A stretch of 64,000 nt of DNA from Kitasatospora sp. MMS16-BH015. Its GTDB lineage: Bacteria > Actinomycetota > Actinomycetes > Streptomycetales > Streptomycetaceae. Both the position numbers and the translations under genes were made by a program. Below are positions 1 through 8,660 of this stretch, piece by piece. Under the pieces are notes generated by a model. The model was not told where the DNA came from and did no database searches. It saw only the letters and a program-made list of their open reading frames with translations. Position 1 is the stretch's first letter. Every line of letters begins with the position of its first letter. Where the stretch lies: positions 372,001 to 436,000 of the forward strand of contig NZ_CP025394.1 in the NCBI RefSeq assembly GCF_002943525.1, read 5' to 3'.

Positions 1-2
1 GG

Positions 3-3000
3 CAGCCCGGCAGCGACGTGGCGCAGAGCGACGGCGAGTCCACCGTCACCCTGGGCACCGCCAACACCTCGGCGGCCGTGGCGGGCGTGAGCCTGCTGCG
101 GATCGAGGACGACACCGCGGCGGTGTACGAGAACTTCGACCTGGTCTCGCTCGGCCCGGTCGGCCGGATGCCCAAGGGCGCCGACCAGGTCACGGTGCGG
201 GTCTGCACCAAGCCGCCGGCCAGCCCCCACCCCTGCGCGGAGGGCGACTGGGTGAACGCCCCGGCCACCCCCGGCCCGGACCTCACCCTGCCGCCCGGGG
301 TGACGGCCGGTCAGGTCACGGGGGTGCGCTTCGAGTTCTCCAACTCCACCGGCGCCGCCCTGCCCTACGACGCCGAGGGCGCCACCGTGCCGGTCAAGCT
401 CAAACTGCGCCGTACCGAGCGCACCAGCGGCGCGGCGATCAACCCGGCCACCCGCAAGACCGTGCACAACTGCGCCGAGCCGAGTGTCAAGGACGCCGCC
501 AGCCGGTTCACCATCATCGGCCTCCAGGCCTGCGCCGACCACGACATCCTGCCGAACATCGCCACCGTCGACCTGGACAAGCGGTTCTTCCCCGACAACC
601 GGGGTGACTTCACCCAGAACGGCACCGCCGTGCGCGGCGAGAACTCCGGCGTCACCGCCCAGCTCAACGCCACCAACAGCTCCCCCTTCGCGGTCTCCGA
701 GCTGACCATCACCGAGCCCTCGGACTCGGCCTCGGCCGCCCACGAGTTCGACAAGGTGGACGCCGCCAAGCTCAAGCTCGACTTCCCCGCCGGGGCCACC
801 ACCGCCGTGCTCACCGTGACCTGCCGGGACGGCTCCACCGTCGCTCCCGTCACCCTCGCCAACCCGCCCGCCTCGCAGACCCGGCCCAGCACCGGCTGCC
901 CGGCCGGCAGCCCGCCCAAGCGGATCTCGGTCACCTACCGGGGCGAGCAGAACGGCGCCGGCACCATCAAGCCCGGCGCCACCGGAAAGCTCAGCGTCAA
1001 CGGCACGCTCAACTCCAAGGTGACCGCCCAGGACACCAAGGACGGCGTCCGCGACTGCGCCGACGCGAGCGCCGCCAACCCGGCCAACGGCTCCGGCTCG
1101 GCGGCCATCACGGCCTGCGCCGACCTCAAGGTGCAGGAGCGCAACCCGGACGGCAACGGCTTCAAGTCCGCCTCCTGGACGGAGATCCCGCCCGGCCAGA
1201 ACCTCGACTTCAGCCTCGGCTACACCAACACCGGCAACGTCACCCAGCCCAACGTCCGGGTCACCGACCCGGCCGACCCGCTGGCCCCCGGCAACCCCTT
1301 CGACCAGCTGGAGATCGTCGGCGTCCAGACCGACGGCAGCCCGCGCTCGCTCCACATCGGCCTCGAACTCTACGACCCCACCGTCAAGACCTGGGTGGCC
1401 TACGTGCCGCCGGACTCCGCGCTGCTCGCCCGGGCCAAGGGCGTGCGGATCACCGAACCGGACGGCATCCCGCCGCAGGGCTTCATGCGGGCCACCGTGA
1501 CGGTGCGGCTGCGCCCGGGCGTCACCTCCGGCACCCTGCGCAACTGCGCCGTGGTCAGCGTCAACGGGGTCGAGAACGGCAACCCCAGCTGCTCCCCCGC
1601 CCTGGAGGTCAAGCCGCCCAAGGCCGCCGCCTCGCTCCAGAAGACCCTCGTCCCGGCCACCGTGCTGCGCCCGGTCACCGGCGTCTCCCCGCAGGACGTC
1701 ACGGTGCGGCTGACCGCCGTGAACACCGGCAACCTGGGCCTCAAGCGGCTGGTGGTCACCGACCTCGACCCGGGCTTCTTCGACGCCGTCACCGTCTCCG
1801 CCCTGAGCGGCGTGACCTTCCCGAACGGCGCCGACCGCGTCCAGGTGGACGTCTGCACCACCGGCTGCCGCTCGGTGCCGCCGGTCTTCGTCAACGGCAC
1901 GCCGACCGGCAGCACCAAGCCCGGCTTCCCGGCCGGGGTCGCCCCCGCCGACATCCAAGGCCTGCGCGTCACCTTCACCTCGGCCAAGGGCGGCTACGAC
2001 ATCCTGCCCGCCACCGGCGCCCCGAACTGGGGCGACTGCCCGAACAGCAGCGTCTGCCTGACGGTCCGTCCGCGCACCGGCCTGCGCTCGGCGCCGGGCA
2101 CCCCGATCCCCGACACCGTCCCGGACACCGCCCAGGCCGCCGGTGAGAGCACCCTGCAGAACCCCGGCACCACCTTCCCGATCCCCGACGCCACCGCGAC
2201 GCTGAGCGTGCGGGAGGGCACCAACAAGATCCGGGTGGAGAAGGAGCCGGCCCAGACCGTGCTCAGCCCGGGCGCGGTCGCCCCGTTCAACCTGCACGTC
2301 AAGAACACCGGCACCGCCCCGGTGCCCGATCTGGTGGTGGTCGACGAGGTGCCCGCCGGGCTCCGCTTCGACGACGCCTTCCAGGGCGACCAGGGCCGCC
2401 CGTACACCATCCGCTACCAGCTGCCGACCGGCGCCACCCAGCCCGCCCAGGTCACCTTCGAGCCGGACCGGGACGCGAGCGGGCGGATCACCAAGCTGCG
2501 CTGGCGGTTCACCGGCTGGACCTTCTACCCGGGCAGCGAGGTGACCCTCGGCTACCAGGTCAAGCTCAACGGCGGCGTGGCCGCCGGCACCACCATCACC
2601 AACGAGTTCGGCGCCGGCTCGGACACCGTCTCCAAGCTCAACTGCGACCCGTCCTCGCCCCGCCTCGGCACCCGCCAGGACGACCCCCGGTACGGCACGG
2701 GCACCTTCTGCACCTCCACCGCGCAGATCACCACCCGCTCGGGCGTCTCCTTCGACGCCGCCAAGTGGGTGACCGGTGACCGCGGTCTGGGGTACCTGGA
2801 CGCCACCGGCAAACCCGTCCCGGCCGGCGACCCGCGCTGCCCCGAACTGACCGTCGCAGGCACCACCTACACCCGCTACCCCTGCGTCGCGCTCACCCTG
2901 GCCGGCCAGGACTTCTCCTACCTGATCCGAGTGGAGAACTCGGGCACCGAGCCCGCCCGTTCGCTCCAGCTCCTCGACGTGCTGCCCGCGCCCAAGGACA

Positions 3001-5150
3001 CCGGCGTGCTGCTCGGCGACGAGCAGCGCGGCACCCAGTGGGACACCGTGCCCGCGCTCAGCGGCCCGGTCGGCTACGACGGGCCGGGCAGCGCCGCGCT
3101 GACCTACACCACCACCGGCAACCCGTGCGGCCGCAAGGTGGAGACGCCCAAGCGCAAGTGCGCCACCGCCTCCTGGAACGGCGCCACCGACCGGGCCACC
3201 GCCTTCGAGGCCGACGTCACCTTCCCCGCCGGCCTGGCCCCGGGCGCGGCCGTCACCTTCACCGTGCCGCTCCAGGCCCCGACCGACCTGACCATGGCGG
3301 AGTACCCCTCCGTGGCCTGGAACTCCTTCGCCCACACCGAGACGGTCAGCGTCAACGGCTCGCTGACCAGGCTGCCGGTGACCGAGCCGCCCAAGGCGGG
3401 CATCGGCCTGCTCTTCGGCAACATCCGGATCGTCAAGACCGTGCTCGACCCGCCGCCGGGCGTCCCGGTCGGCCCGTTCAAGCTGGCCTACTCCTGCCTG
3501 GTCACCACCGGCTCCGGCGCGGTCGTCGAAGTCCGCTCCGGCGAGGCGGAGTTCGGCCGCGACCGGCCGTTCGACCTGACCGGTGTGCCGGTCGGTGCCG
3601 TCTGCCGGTTCTGGGAGACCGAATCGGCCGGTGCCCAGAGCAGCAACCAGGGCCCGGGCCGGGCGATCGTGCTGACCGTCGTGCCCGCCCCCGACCGCGC
3701 CACCCACCAGACCGGCGACATCAGCAACCAGTACCCGCGCAAGGACCTGGTGATCGCCAAGCGCGTCACCGGCGAGGCCGGCCAGGCCGTCGGCCAGGGC
3801 CCGTTCAAGATCACCGTGGACTGCTCCTTCAACGGCACCCGGCTGCCGGACTTCCCCCAGCAGTTGGTCTTCACCGGGGACGACTCCCAGGCCCTCACCG
3901 ACCTGCCCGAGGGCGCCAGGTGCCAGGTGGACGAGACCGACAACGGCGGCGCCACCCAGGTCCACTACCAGCTGGTCAGCTCGGCCCGCATCGACGCCAC
4001 GACCGGGCGCGGCACCCTCGACAGCGTCGCCTCGGTCGGCCCGGTGGCCACCGTGATCGTCACCAACGAGTTCGCCACCGGCTCGCTCCGGATCGCCAAG
4101 AAGCTCACCGGCCCCGGCGGGGCGCTGGCCACCGGCCCGTTCCGCTTCGCGGTCGACTGCGAGTTCAACGGCCGCACCGGCGTGGTCACCCACACCCTGG
4201 ACCTCACCGGGCCCGACCACCTCACCGGACAGCTGGACGGCCTCCCGGTCGGCGCCCTCTGCACCGTCACCGAGACCGAGGCCGGCGGCGCCGACCAGCC
4301 CGCCCCGCCGGTCCGGTCCGTGCTGATCAAGGAGGGCCTGACCGACCTCGCCACCGCCGAGCTGACCAACGGCTTCCACGCCGCCCGGCTCACCCTGGCC
4401 AAGCAGCTCACCGGCCCGCTGGCCCAGGCCGGGTACCTGCGCGAGGCCGTCTTCCAGCTGCACGTGATCTGCCGCCGGGACGGCCTCGGGGTGCTCGACC
4501 GCACCGTCACCCTCCGGCCCGGGCAGCCGGTCACCCTGCCCGAGCTGCTGCTCACCGGCACCCGCTGCTGGGCCGCCGAACTCCCGGGCGGGGCCACCAC
4601 GGTGACGGTCTCCCACCCGGACGAGCAGCACGCCGCCGAGGTCACCGCCGACTCCACCGGCCTGACCATCACCGCCACCAACGACTACCGCCCCACCACC
4701 CTGGCCCTGCTCAAGCACCTGGCCGGGCCGGGCGCGGCGGCGGTCGGCGACCGCGAGTTCACCGTCGAGCTCAGCTGCACCCTGACCACCGCCCCCGGCA
4801 CCCAGCCGCTCGTCCTGGTCGACCGCCGCCGCTACCAGCTGCGGGCCGGCGCCCCGCGCCAGGTGGACGACCTGCCCGCCCCGCTGCCCGCCGGCTCCCG
4901 CTGCTGGCTCACCGAGCCCGACCCGGCCGGGGCCGACGCCACCACCATCGAGCACGACTCCCCCGCCAACGCCCTCACTCTGGCCCTCGACCCGGCCACC
5001 CTCGACCTCACCAACCGCTACGACCGCACCAACCCCCCGCCCCTCCCCGAGACCGGCACCGACCCCCACCCCTGGCTCACCACCTCCCTCGCCCTCCTCC
5101 TGCTCGGCGCCGTCGCCCGCACCGCCGCCGCCGCCCGGCGCCGCCGCTGA
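3..5150 (+). CDS. LPETG cell-wall-anchored repeat surface protein, 5' end missing
   Basis: The frame is open to the left edge, so the N-terminus and any signal peptide lie outside; the first GTG in view is at 18, and residue numbers here count from it. The N-terminal two thirds are Thr/Pro/Gly-rich beta-sandwich-like modules with paired cysteines, resembling DUF11/conserved-repeat surface domains. Five repeats of about 105 residues follow, near 1132, 1240, 1353, 1454 and 1558. Each opens with a strand like RIAKKLTGP and carries conserved Cys, as in DUF5979 modules. The end is a sortase signal: LPETG at 1676-1680, a hydrophobic segment and an RRRR tail. The protein is probably a wall-linked stalk or adhesin. 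The repeat and sorting-signal calls rest on the sequence; the adhesin role is inferred. Confidence 0.85.
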   Translation, partial: QPGSDVAQSDGESTVTLGTANTSAAVAGVSLLRIEDDTAAVYENFDLVSLGPVGRMPKGADQVTVRVCTKPPASPHPCAEGDWVNAPATPGPDLTLPPGVTAGQVTGVRFEFSNSTGAALPYDAEGATVPVKLKLRRTERTSGAAINPATRKTVHNCAEPSVKDAASRFTIIGLQACADHDILPNIATVDLDKRFFPDNRGDFTQNGTAVRGENSGVTAQLNATNSSPFAVSELTITEPSDSASAAHEFDKVDAAKLKLDFPAGATTAVLTVTCRDGSTVAPVTLANPPASQTRPSTGCPAGSPPKRISVTYRGEQNGAGTIKPGATGKLSVNGTLNSKVTAQDTKDGVRDCADASAANPANGSGSAAITACADLKVQERNPDGNGFKSASWTEIPPGQNLDFSLGYTNTGNVTQPNVRVTDPADPLAPGNPFDQLEIVGVQTDGSPRSLHIGLELYDPTVKTWVAYVPPDSALLARAKGVRITEPDGIPPQGFMRATVTVRLRPGVTSGTLRNCAVVSVNGVENGNPSCSPALEVKPPKAAASLQKTLVPATVLRPVTGVSPQDVTVRLTAVNTGNLGLKRLVVTDLDPGFFDAVTVSALSGVTFPNGADRVQVDVCTTGCRSVPPVFVNGTPTGSTKPGFPAGVAPADIQGLRVTFTSAKGGYDILPATGAPNWGDCPNSSVCLTVRPRTGLRSAPGTPIPDTVPDTAQAAGESTLQNPGTTFPIPDATATLSVREGTNKIRVEKEPAQTVLSPGAVAPFNLHVKNTGTAPVPDLVVVDEVPAGLRFDDAFQGDQGRPYTIRYQLPTGATQPAQVTFEPDRDASGRITKLRWRFTGWTFYPGSEVTLGYQVKLNGGVAAGTTITNEFGAGSDTVSKLNCDPSSPRLGTRQDDPRYGTGTFCTSTAQITTRSGVSFDAAKWVTGDRGLGYLDATGKPVPAGDPRCPELTVAGTTYTRYPCVALTLAGQDFSYLIRVENSGTEPARSLQLLDVLPAPKDTGVLLGDEQRGTQWDTVPALSGPVGYDGPGSAALTYTTTGNPCGRKVETPKRKCATASWNGATDRATAFEADVTFPAGLAPGAAVTFTVPLQAPTDLTMAEYPSVAWNSFAHTETVSVNGSLTRLPVTEPPKAGIGLLFGNIRIVKTVLDPPPGVPVGPFKLAYSCLVTTGSGAVVEVRSGEAEFGRDRPFDLTGVPVGAVCRFWETESAGAQSSNQGPGRAIVLTVVPAPDRATHQTGDISNQYPRKDLVIAKRVTGEAGQAVGQGPFKITVDCSFNGTRLPDFPQQLVFTGDDSQALTDLPEGARCQVDETDNGGATQVHYQLVSSARIDATTGRGTLDSVASVGPVATVIVTNEFATGSLRIAKKLTGPGGALATGPFRFAVDCEFNGRTGVVTHTLDLTGPDHLTGQLDGLPVGALCTVTETEAGGADQPAPPVRSVLIKEGLTDLATAELTNGFHAARLTLAKQLTGPLAQAGYLREAVFQLHVICRRDGLGVLDRTVTLRPGQPVTLPELLLTGTRCWAAELPGGATTVTVSHPDEQHAAEVTADSTGLTITATNDYRPTTLALLKHLAGPGAAAVGDREFTVELSCTLTTAPGTQPLVLVDRRRYQLRAGAPRQVDDLPAPLPAGSRCWLTEPDPAGADATTIEHDSPANALTLALDPATLDLTNRYDRTNPPPLPETGTDPHPWLTTSLALLLLGAVARTAAAARRRR

Positions 5151-5170
5151 AGCCCCTGACGGCCAGTCAT

Positions 5171-5200
5171 CGGGGCCCTCACCATCCGGCGAGGGCCCCG
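5171..5200. terminator. Bidirectional hairpin between convergent genes
   Basis: A perfect 10-bp inverted repeat (CGGGGCCCTC / GAGGGCCCCG) with a 10-base loop follows the surface-protein stop and overlaps the last codons of the convergent DUF218 gene. There is no T-run, as is usual in streptomycetes. It is placed to end transcription from both sides. Confidence 0.6.
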
Positions 5201-6201
5201 GTGGCGGCGAGCACTCCGCAGACCACCGAGTTGGTGACGGGGTAGGCGACCAGGATGGCCGCATACTCCCGCAGGGTGGCGCTGGGCCAGTAGTACGCCG
5301 CGGTGGGCGCGGCAGCCGCTTCGCCGCGCACGCCGACCCGGCGGGCAGTGATGGCCGCCCGCAGGGCGTGGAAGTCGTTGGTGACGATCACACACCGGCC
5401 GCCGGGCCGAAGCCGCTCCATCAGGTCGCGGCTGAACCTCAGGTTCTCCTCGGTGTTCGTCGAGTGTGGCTCCTGCACGACCTTCGCCGCCGGCACCCCG
5501 CGCGCCGTCAGGTACCGGGCCATCGCCTCGGCCTCCGACACCTGCTCGTCGTCCCCCTTGCCGCCGGAGACCAGCAGCAGCGGGTCCCGTCCGCGCGCCC
5601 TCTGGTGCCGGTGGAGCGACAGGGCCCGGTCCAGTCGCGAGGCCAGCACCGGCGGCACGGTGGAGCCTTCGATCAGCCCGGCTCCGAGCACCACCACGAA
5701 GTCGACCGGCCGCCGCACGGCCACCCGCTGGTAGAGCAGTGCGTACCCGGCGAAGCAGACCAGCAGGAACGACAGGTACCCCGCCACCAGCAGCACGCCA
5801 CCCGCACAGGCCCGCATCGGGCCCCCGCCCGCACGGGCAGCGACCGCCAGGAGAACGAGCAGCAGTAGGATCCCGGCCCCGGCCAGCAGCGACAGCAGGT
5901 TGGCCGGGTTGCGGTGCCCCTCCCGACGGACCATCCGGACGCCGTTCACCAGCAGGAAGCCGGCGGCCACCACGGCGGTCAGCACCGCCCCGGCGAGGAC
6001 GGCGCCCGCCACCACCCCGGCCGCCGGACGGAACAGGCGGTGGAATTCGAGGAGCGCGCCACCCGCCAGGCACAGCGCGCCCAGGCCCAGCAGGACACCG
6101 TTGCCGAGCCGGCGCCGATCGCCCAGGAACCGTCGGAGGAAGGCAACCGACAGCACCACCACGGCCGCGGCGAGCAGGTACCGCAGGTGGAGGAAGGTCA
6201 T
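5179..6201 (-). CDS. YdcF/SanA-like DUF218 membrane protein
   Basis: The protein has 340 residues. The N-terminal half has about five or six hydrophobic segments. The C-terminal half is a DUF218 domain: VVVLGAG at the first strand, VSGGKGDDEQVSEA, the EPHSTNTEENL stretch and VTNDFHALRA. DUF218 (SanA/YdcF/ElyC) proteins act at the envelope and are linked to peptidoglycan or vancomycin-barrier functions; the precise reaction is unknown. The ATG at 6201 overlaps the stop of the upstream YihY gene (ATGA), so translation is probably coupled. A longer frame to 6594 exists but lies wholly inside YihY coding sequence. Confidence 0.8.
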   Translation of the reverse strand: MTFLHLRYLLAAAVVVLSVAFLRRFLGDRRRLGNGVLLGLGALCLAGGALLEFHRLFRPAAGVVAGAVLAGAVLTAVVAAGFLLVNGVRMVRREGHRNPANLLSLLAGAGILLLLVLLAVAARAGGGPMRACAGGVLLVAGYLSFLLVCFAGYALLYQRVAVRRPVDFVVVLGAGLIEGSTVPPVLASRLDRALSLHRHQRARGRDPLLLVSGGKGDDEQVSEAEAMARYLTARGVPAAKVVQEPHSTNTEENLRFSRDLMERLRPGGRCVIVTNDFHALRAAITARRVGVRGEAAAAPTAAYYWPSATLREYAAILVAYPVTNSVVCGVLAATGALAGW

Positions 6202-7268
6202 CGTGCTTCCCCCACGGGTGCCGACGACGGCCGGGGCACGGCCGGGTCGACGTCGAGGCTGACCGACCGGAACACCACCGTGACCTCCGCCCTGCGCGTG
6301 CACGCGGCGGCGCTCACGTAGGAGGCCTGGGCACGCTCGTCCGCGCCGGTCATCGGGGCATCCTCGGCGAAGAGCGATCTCAGTGACCGGGGCCACAGCC
6401 GCCGGAGCCGCACGGCCCCGCTCTCCGCGCAGGCGACCAGGGTGAGGGCGGCGAGGTAGATCCAGGCCAGCAGGCCGAGCACCACGCCGAACAACCCGTA
6501 CGCCGTCGCTCCGCGCAGCGCGTGGCCCACGTAGTAGGTGCCCACCGAGAGCAGCAGCTGCCAGGCCACGGCCGCCCCGAGCGCCTCCGGCCACAGCAGC
6601 CGCATCCGCAGCTCACGGTCGGTCAACAGCTTCAGCGCGGCCAGCAGCAGGGCCCCGTTCACGGCGATCGAAACAGGCACGGCCGCGGCACCGACGGTCC
6701 ACCCCACCCAGCCGGGCTCGCCGTGCAACCGGGCCGAGACCGCCGCCGGCAGGCTGGACACACCGGCCGCGGCGCCCAGCAGCCCGAGCAGCGGAAGTCC
6801 GCGCAGCCGGGCGGCCACCGCGCTGCGGCGGCGGTGCCGGGGGACGGCCCAGACCGTGTCGAAGGCGTTCTGGACGGCCTGCGCCACGCCGAGCGCACCG
6901 TAGAGCGTGCCCGCGATGCCGACGGCCAGTGCGAGCCCGCTGCCCTGGAAGGTGCGGATGTCGTGGGCGACCTGATCCCCGACCACCGGGAACTGACGCA
7001 GCGCCGAATGCAGCACCTCCTCCTGGAGGTGGGGGTTGCCGTGCAGGGCGAAACCCAGGGCCGTCACCAGGAGCAGCAGCATCGGGAAGAGCGAGAGGAA
7101 GCCGTAGTAGGTGATCAGCGCGGCCAGGTAGCCGCCCTGGTCGTCGAGGAACTTGTGGGCCACCGCGACCGCGAGGCCCAGCGGGCGGTGTCGCCGCTGG
7201 TAGTCGTCGATCCGCCCGATCAGGCCGAAGGCCCTGGCGGGCACCTCCTCCCACCCCGGACCGGTCAA
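6198..7268 (-). CDS. YihY/UPF0761 family inner-membrane protein
   Basis: The protein has 356 residues. Family features are GGYLAALITYYGFLSLFP near residue 40, GSGLALAVGIAGTLYGALG, the VPRHRR turn and a C-terminal set of helices ending GLLAWIYLAALTLVA. About six transmembrane helices are expected. The family (once mis-called RNase BN) is of unknown function. A TTG at 7268 is chosen because it overlaps the TGA of the small upstream ORF (TTGA), the coupling style used throughout this window. The longer frame to 7979 runs antisense through phosphatase coding sequence and is not credible. It forms a unit with the downstream DUF218 gene. Confidence 0.8.
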   Translation of the reverse strand: MTGPGWEEVPARAFGLIGRIDDYQRRHRPLGLAVAVAHKFLDDQGGYLAALITYYGFLSLFPMLLLLVTALGFALHGNPHLQEEVLHSALRQFPVVGDQVAHDIRTFQGSGLALAVGIAGTLYGALGVAQAVQNAFDTVWAVPRHRRRSAVAARLRGLPLLGLLGAAAGVSSLPAAVSARLHGEPGWVGWTVGAAAVPVSIAVNGALLLAALKLLTDRELRMRLLWPEALGAAVAWQLLLSVGTYYVGHALRGATAYGLFGVVLGLLAWIYLAALTLVACAESGAVRLRRLWPRSLRSLFAEDAPMTGADERAQASYVSAAACTRRAEVTVVFRSVSLDVDPAVPRPSSAPVGEAR

Positions 7269-7381
7269 CGCGACCGCCCGACGCCGACCCGGGTGGCGGC
7301 CGTCTGCCACCGAGCACGAGAACCGGCGCCCGCCCCGATGAGGACCACGGCGAGCAGCAGGACGATGAGGAGTGGGAGCAT
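7265..7381 (-). CDS. Small single-span membrane protein
   Basis: This is a 38-residue frame from ATG 7381. A hydrophobic N-terminal helix (LPLLIVLLLAVVLIGAG) is followed by an Arg-rich tail, giving a typical N-out/C-in small membrane protein. Its stop overlaps the TTG proposed as the YihY start. It has no recognised family. The evidence is composition, the coupled overlap and position, so it remains tentative. Confidence 0.4.
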   Translation of the reverse strand: MLPLLIVLLLAVVLIGAGAGSRARWQTAATRVGVGRSR

Positions 7382-7569
7382 GGCGACCCTTCCGTCGGCG
7401 ACGGCCCTCGTCTGCCCCGCCCCGCCCGGTCCACACCGGCGAGCGGACGCCGGCCCTGGCGCTACGCCGCGCGGTTCCGGCACCGGCAGACCCAGCCGGC
7501 AAGTCGGTGACCACGTCAGCCGCTGTCACCGCGAGGTACGGCGTTCTCCGGAAGTGGGGGGCACCGAAC

Positions 7570-8263
7570 ATGAGCGACACCTCCGACAAGATCCAGCACA
7601 GGGCGCAGGTGACCTGCTGCAACGGGTGCTGCGGTACGCGGTGCACCGCAAGCAGGCCGAGCTGGCCGGTGCGGAGCTGCGCGAGAACCGGATCCGCGAG
7701 CAGGAGAACGCCCGGCTGGAGCGCGGTCTGCTGCCGACCGCCCTGCTGACCTCGGATCGGGTCACCGCGACCACGCGGTACCTGCCGGGCCGCGAACGGA
7801 CCCAGCTCGGTGGGGACTTCCTCGATGTGGTGGAGACCCCCGACGGCATCGTGCACGCCGTCATCGGCGACGTGAGCGGCCACGGGCCGGACGAGGCGGC
7901 GATCGGTGTCTGCCTCCGGATCGCCTGGCGCGCGCTGGTGCTCGCCGGGCACCGGGGCGTCGAACTGCTGGCATGGCACCCGGTCTTCGCCTCTGGCAGG
8001 CCAGTCCGGTCTCCCTCCCGACCTCCGGAGCGCTGATGCTGTACACCGACGGGCTGGTGGAGGGTCACCGGGGGCCCGGGAGCGCGCACCTGGGCACGGA
8101 CGGGATGCTGGAGCGGCTGGCCGCCGGCCGCGCCGACGGCACCTCGGCGGTGCTGGACGAGCTGATCGGCACCGCGCGGCGGCTCAACGCCGGGCGGCAC
8201 GCGGACGATCTCGCCATCCTCCACCTGGCCTGGAACAGGGCCGGGGACGGCTCGGCACTCTGA
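7570..8263 (+). pseudogene. Degenerate SpoIIE/RsbU-type PP2C phosphatase
   Basis: Three consecutive frames each encode part of one PP2C serine phosphatase. The start (MSDTSDKIQHRAQ) is in frame 1 to about 7605. The core in frame 3 has GGDFLDVVETPDG and GDVSGHGPDEAA. The end in frame 2, from about 7985, has ALMLYTDGLVEG and ADDLAIL. Between GVELL and the frame-2 segment, the strands usually found between the second and third metal-binding motifs are missing, so there is an internal deletion as well as a frameshift. The metal-binding aspartates cannot come together in one polypeptide. It may be the remnant of a former member of the neighbouring partner-switching cluster. Confidence 0.75.
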
Positions 8264-8267
8264 GAGC

Positions 8268-8291
8268 CGGCGCCTTGGCCTCAGGGCGCCG
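8268..8291. terminator. Hairpin between convergent phosphatase remnant and STAS gene
   Basis: A 7-bp perfect stem (CGGCGCC / GGCGCCG) with a 10-base loop lies between the end of the PP2C remnant at 8263 and the stop of the STAS gene at 8281. It is in the right place for a shared terminator. Confidence 0.4.
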
Positions 8292-8631
8292 AGGCGTCCA
8301 CGGCCCGGTCGACGTCCTCGTGGTGGGAGAGCAGGCTCTCCACACCGGTGAGGGCGAGCAGGTGCCGGAGGTCGGCCGGCGCACCGACCACCGGGAGCCG
8401 TGCACCGGGCACCGGGGTCCGCCGGGAGGCGAAGACGAGCTCCGCGATGCCGATCGAGTCGCAGAAGCGCAGCTCGGTGAGGTCGAGCACCAGGAGGAGG
8501 CCGGCCGGGGTCCGTTCGAGGGTCCGCCGCAGCCGCGGGGCGGTGTAGTGGTCGAGTTCGCCGGAGAGCACGACGACGGTCGCACCCGTCTCGTGGGTGC
8601 GGACGTCGATGGTGAGGGTGTAGTCGGGCAC
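8281..8631 (-). CDS. STAS-domain anti-sigma-factor antagonist
   Basis: A 116-residue single STAS domain (SpoIIAA/RsbV type) contains VLSGELDHYTAPRLR and the phospho-site loop FCDSIGIAEL, where the Ser after Asp is the usual kinase target. The GTG at 8631 has a GGAG a few bases upstream. It lies 29 bases downstream of the receiver-PP2C gene and is probably the last gene of the rsbRST operon. The natural reading is that the phosphatase dephosphorylates this antagonist, which then binds an anti-sigma kinase. Confidence 0.85.
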   Translation of the reverse strand: MPDYTLTIDVRTHETGATVVVLSGELDHYTAPRLRRTLERTPAGLLLVLDLTELRFCDSIGIAELVFASRRTPVPGARLPVVGAPADLRHLLALTGVESLLSHHEDVDRAVDASAP

Positions 8632-8660
8632 GTGGGCTCCGGGGTGCTGGGGCGGGCCGG

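Noticed and set aside
3038..5245. 735-codon frame on the + strand inside the surface-protein gene
   Set aside because: It is a +1 shadow of the real frame: Arg/Pro/His-rich, without domains, and made possible only by the high GC content.
5900..6386. Pro/Arg-rich + frames antisense to the DUF218 gene
   Set aside because: Low-complexity mirror sequence without any recognisable domain.
6522..8036. 504-codon + frame through YihY and the phosphatase remnant
   Set aside because: Only its last part (from about 7600) has coding character, as the middle of the PP2C pseudogene; the rest is antisense to YihY.
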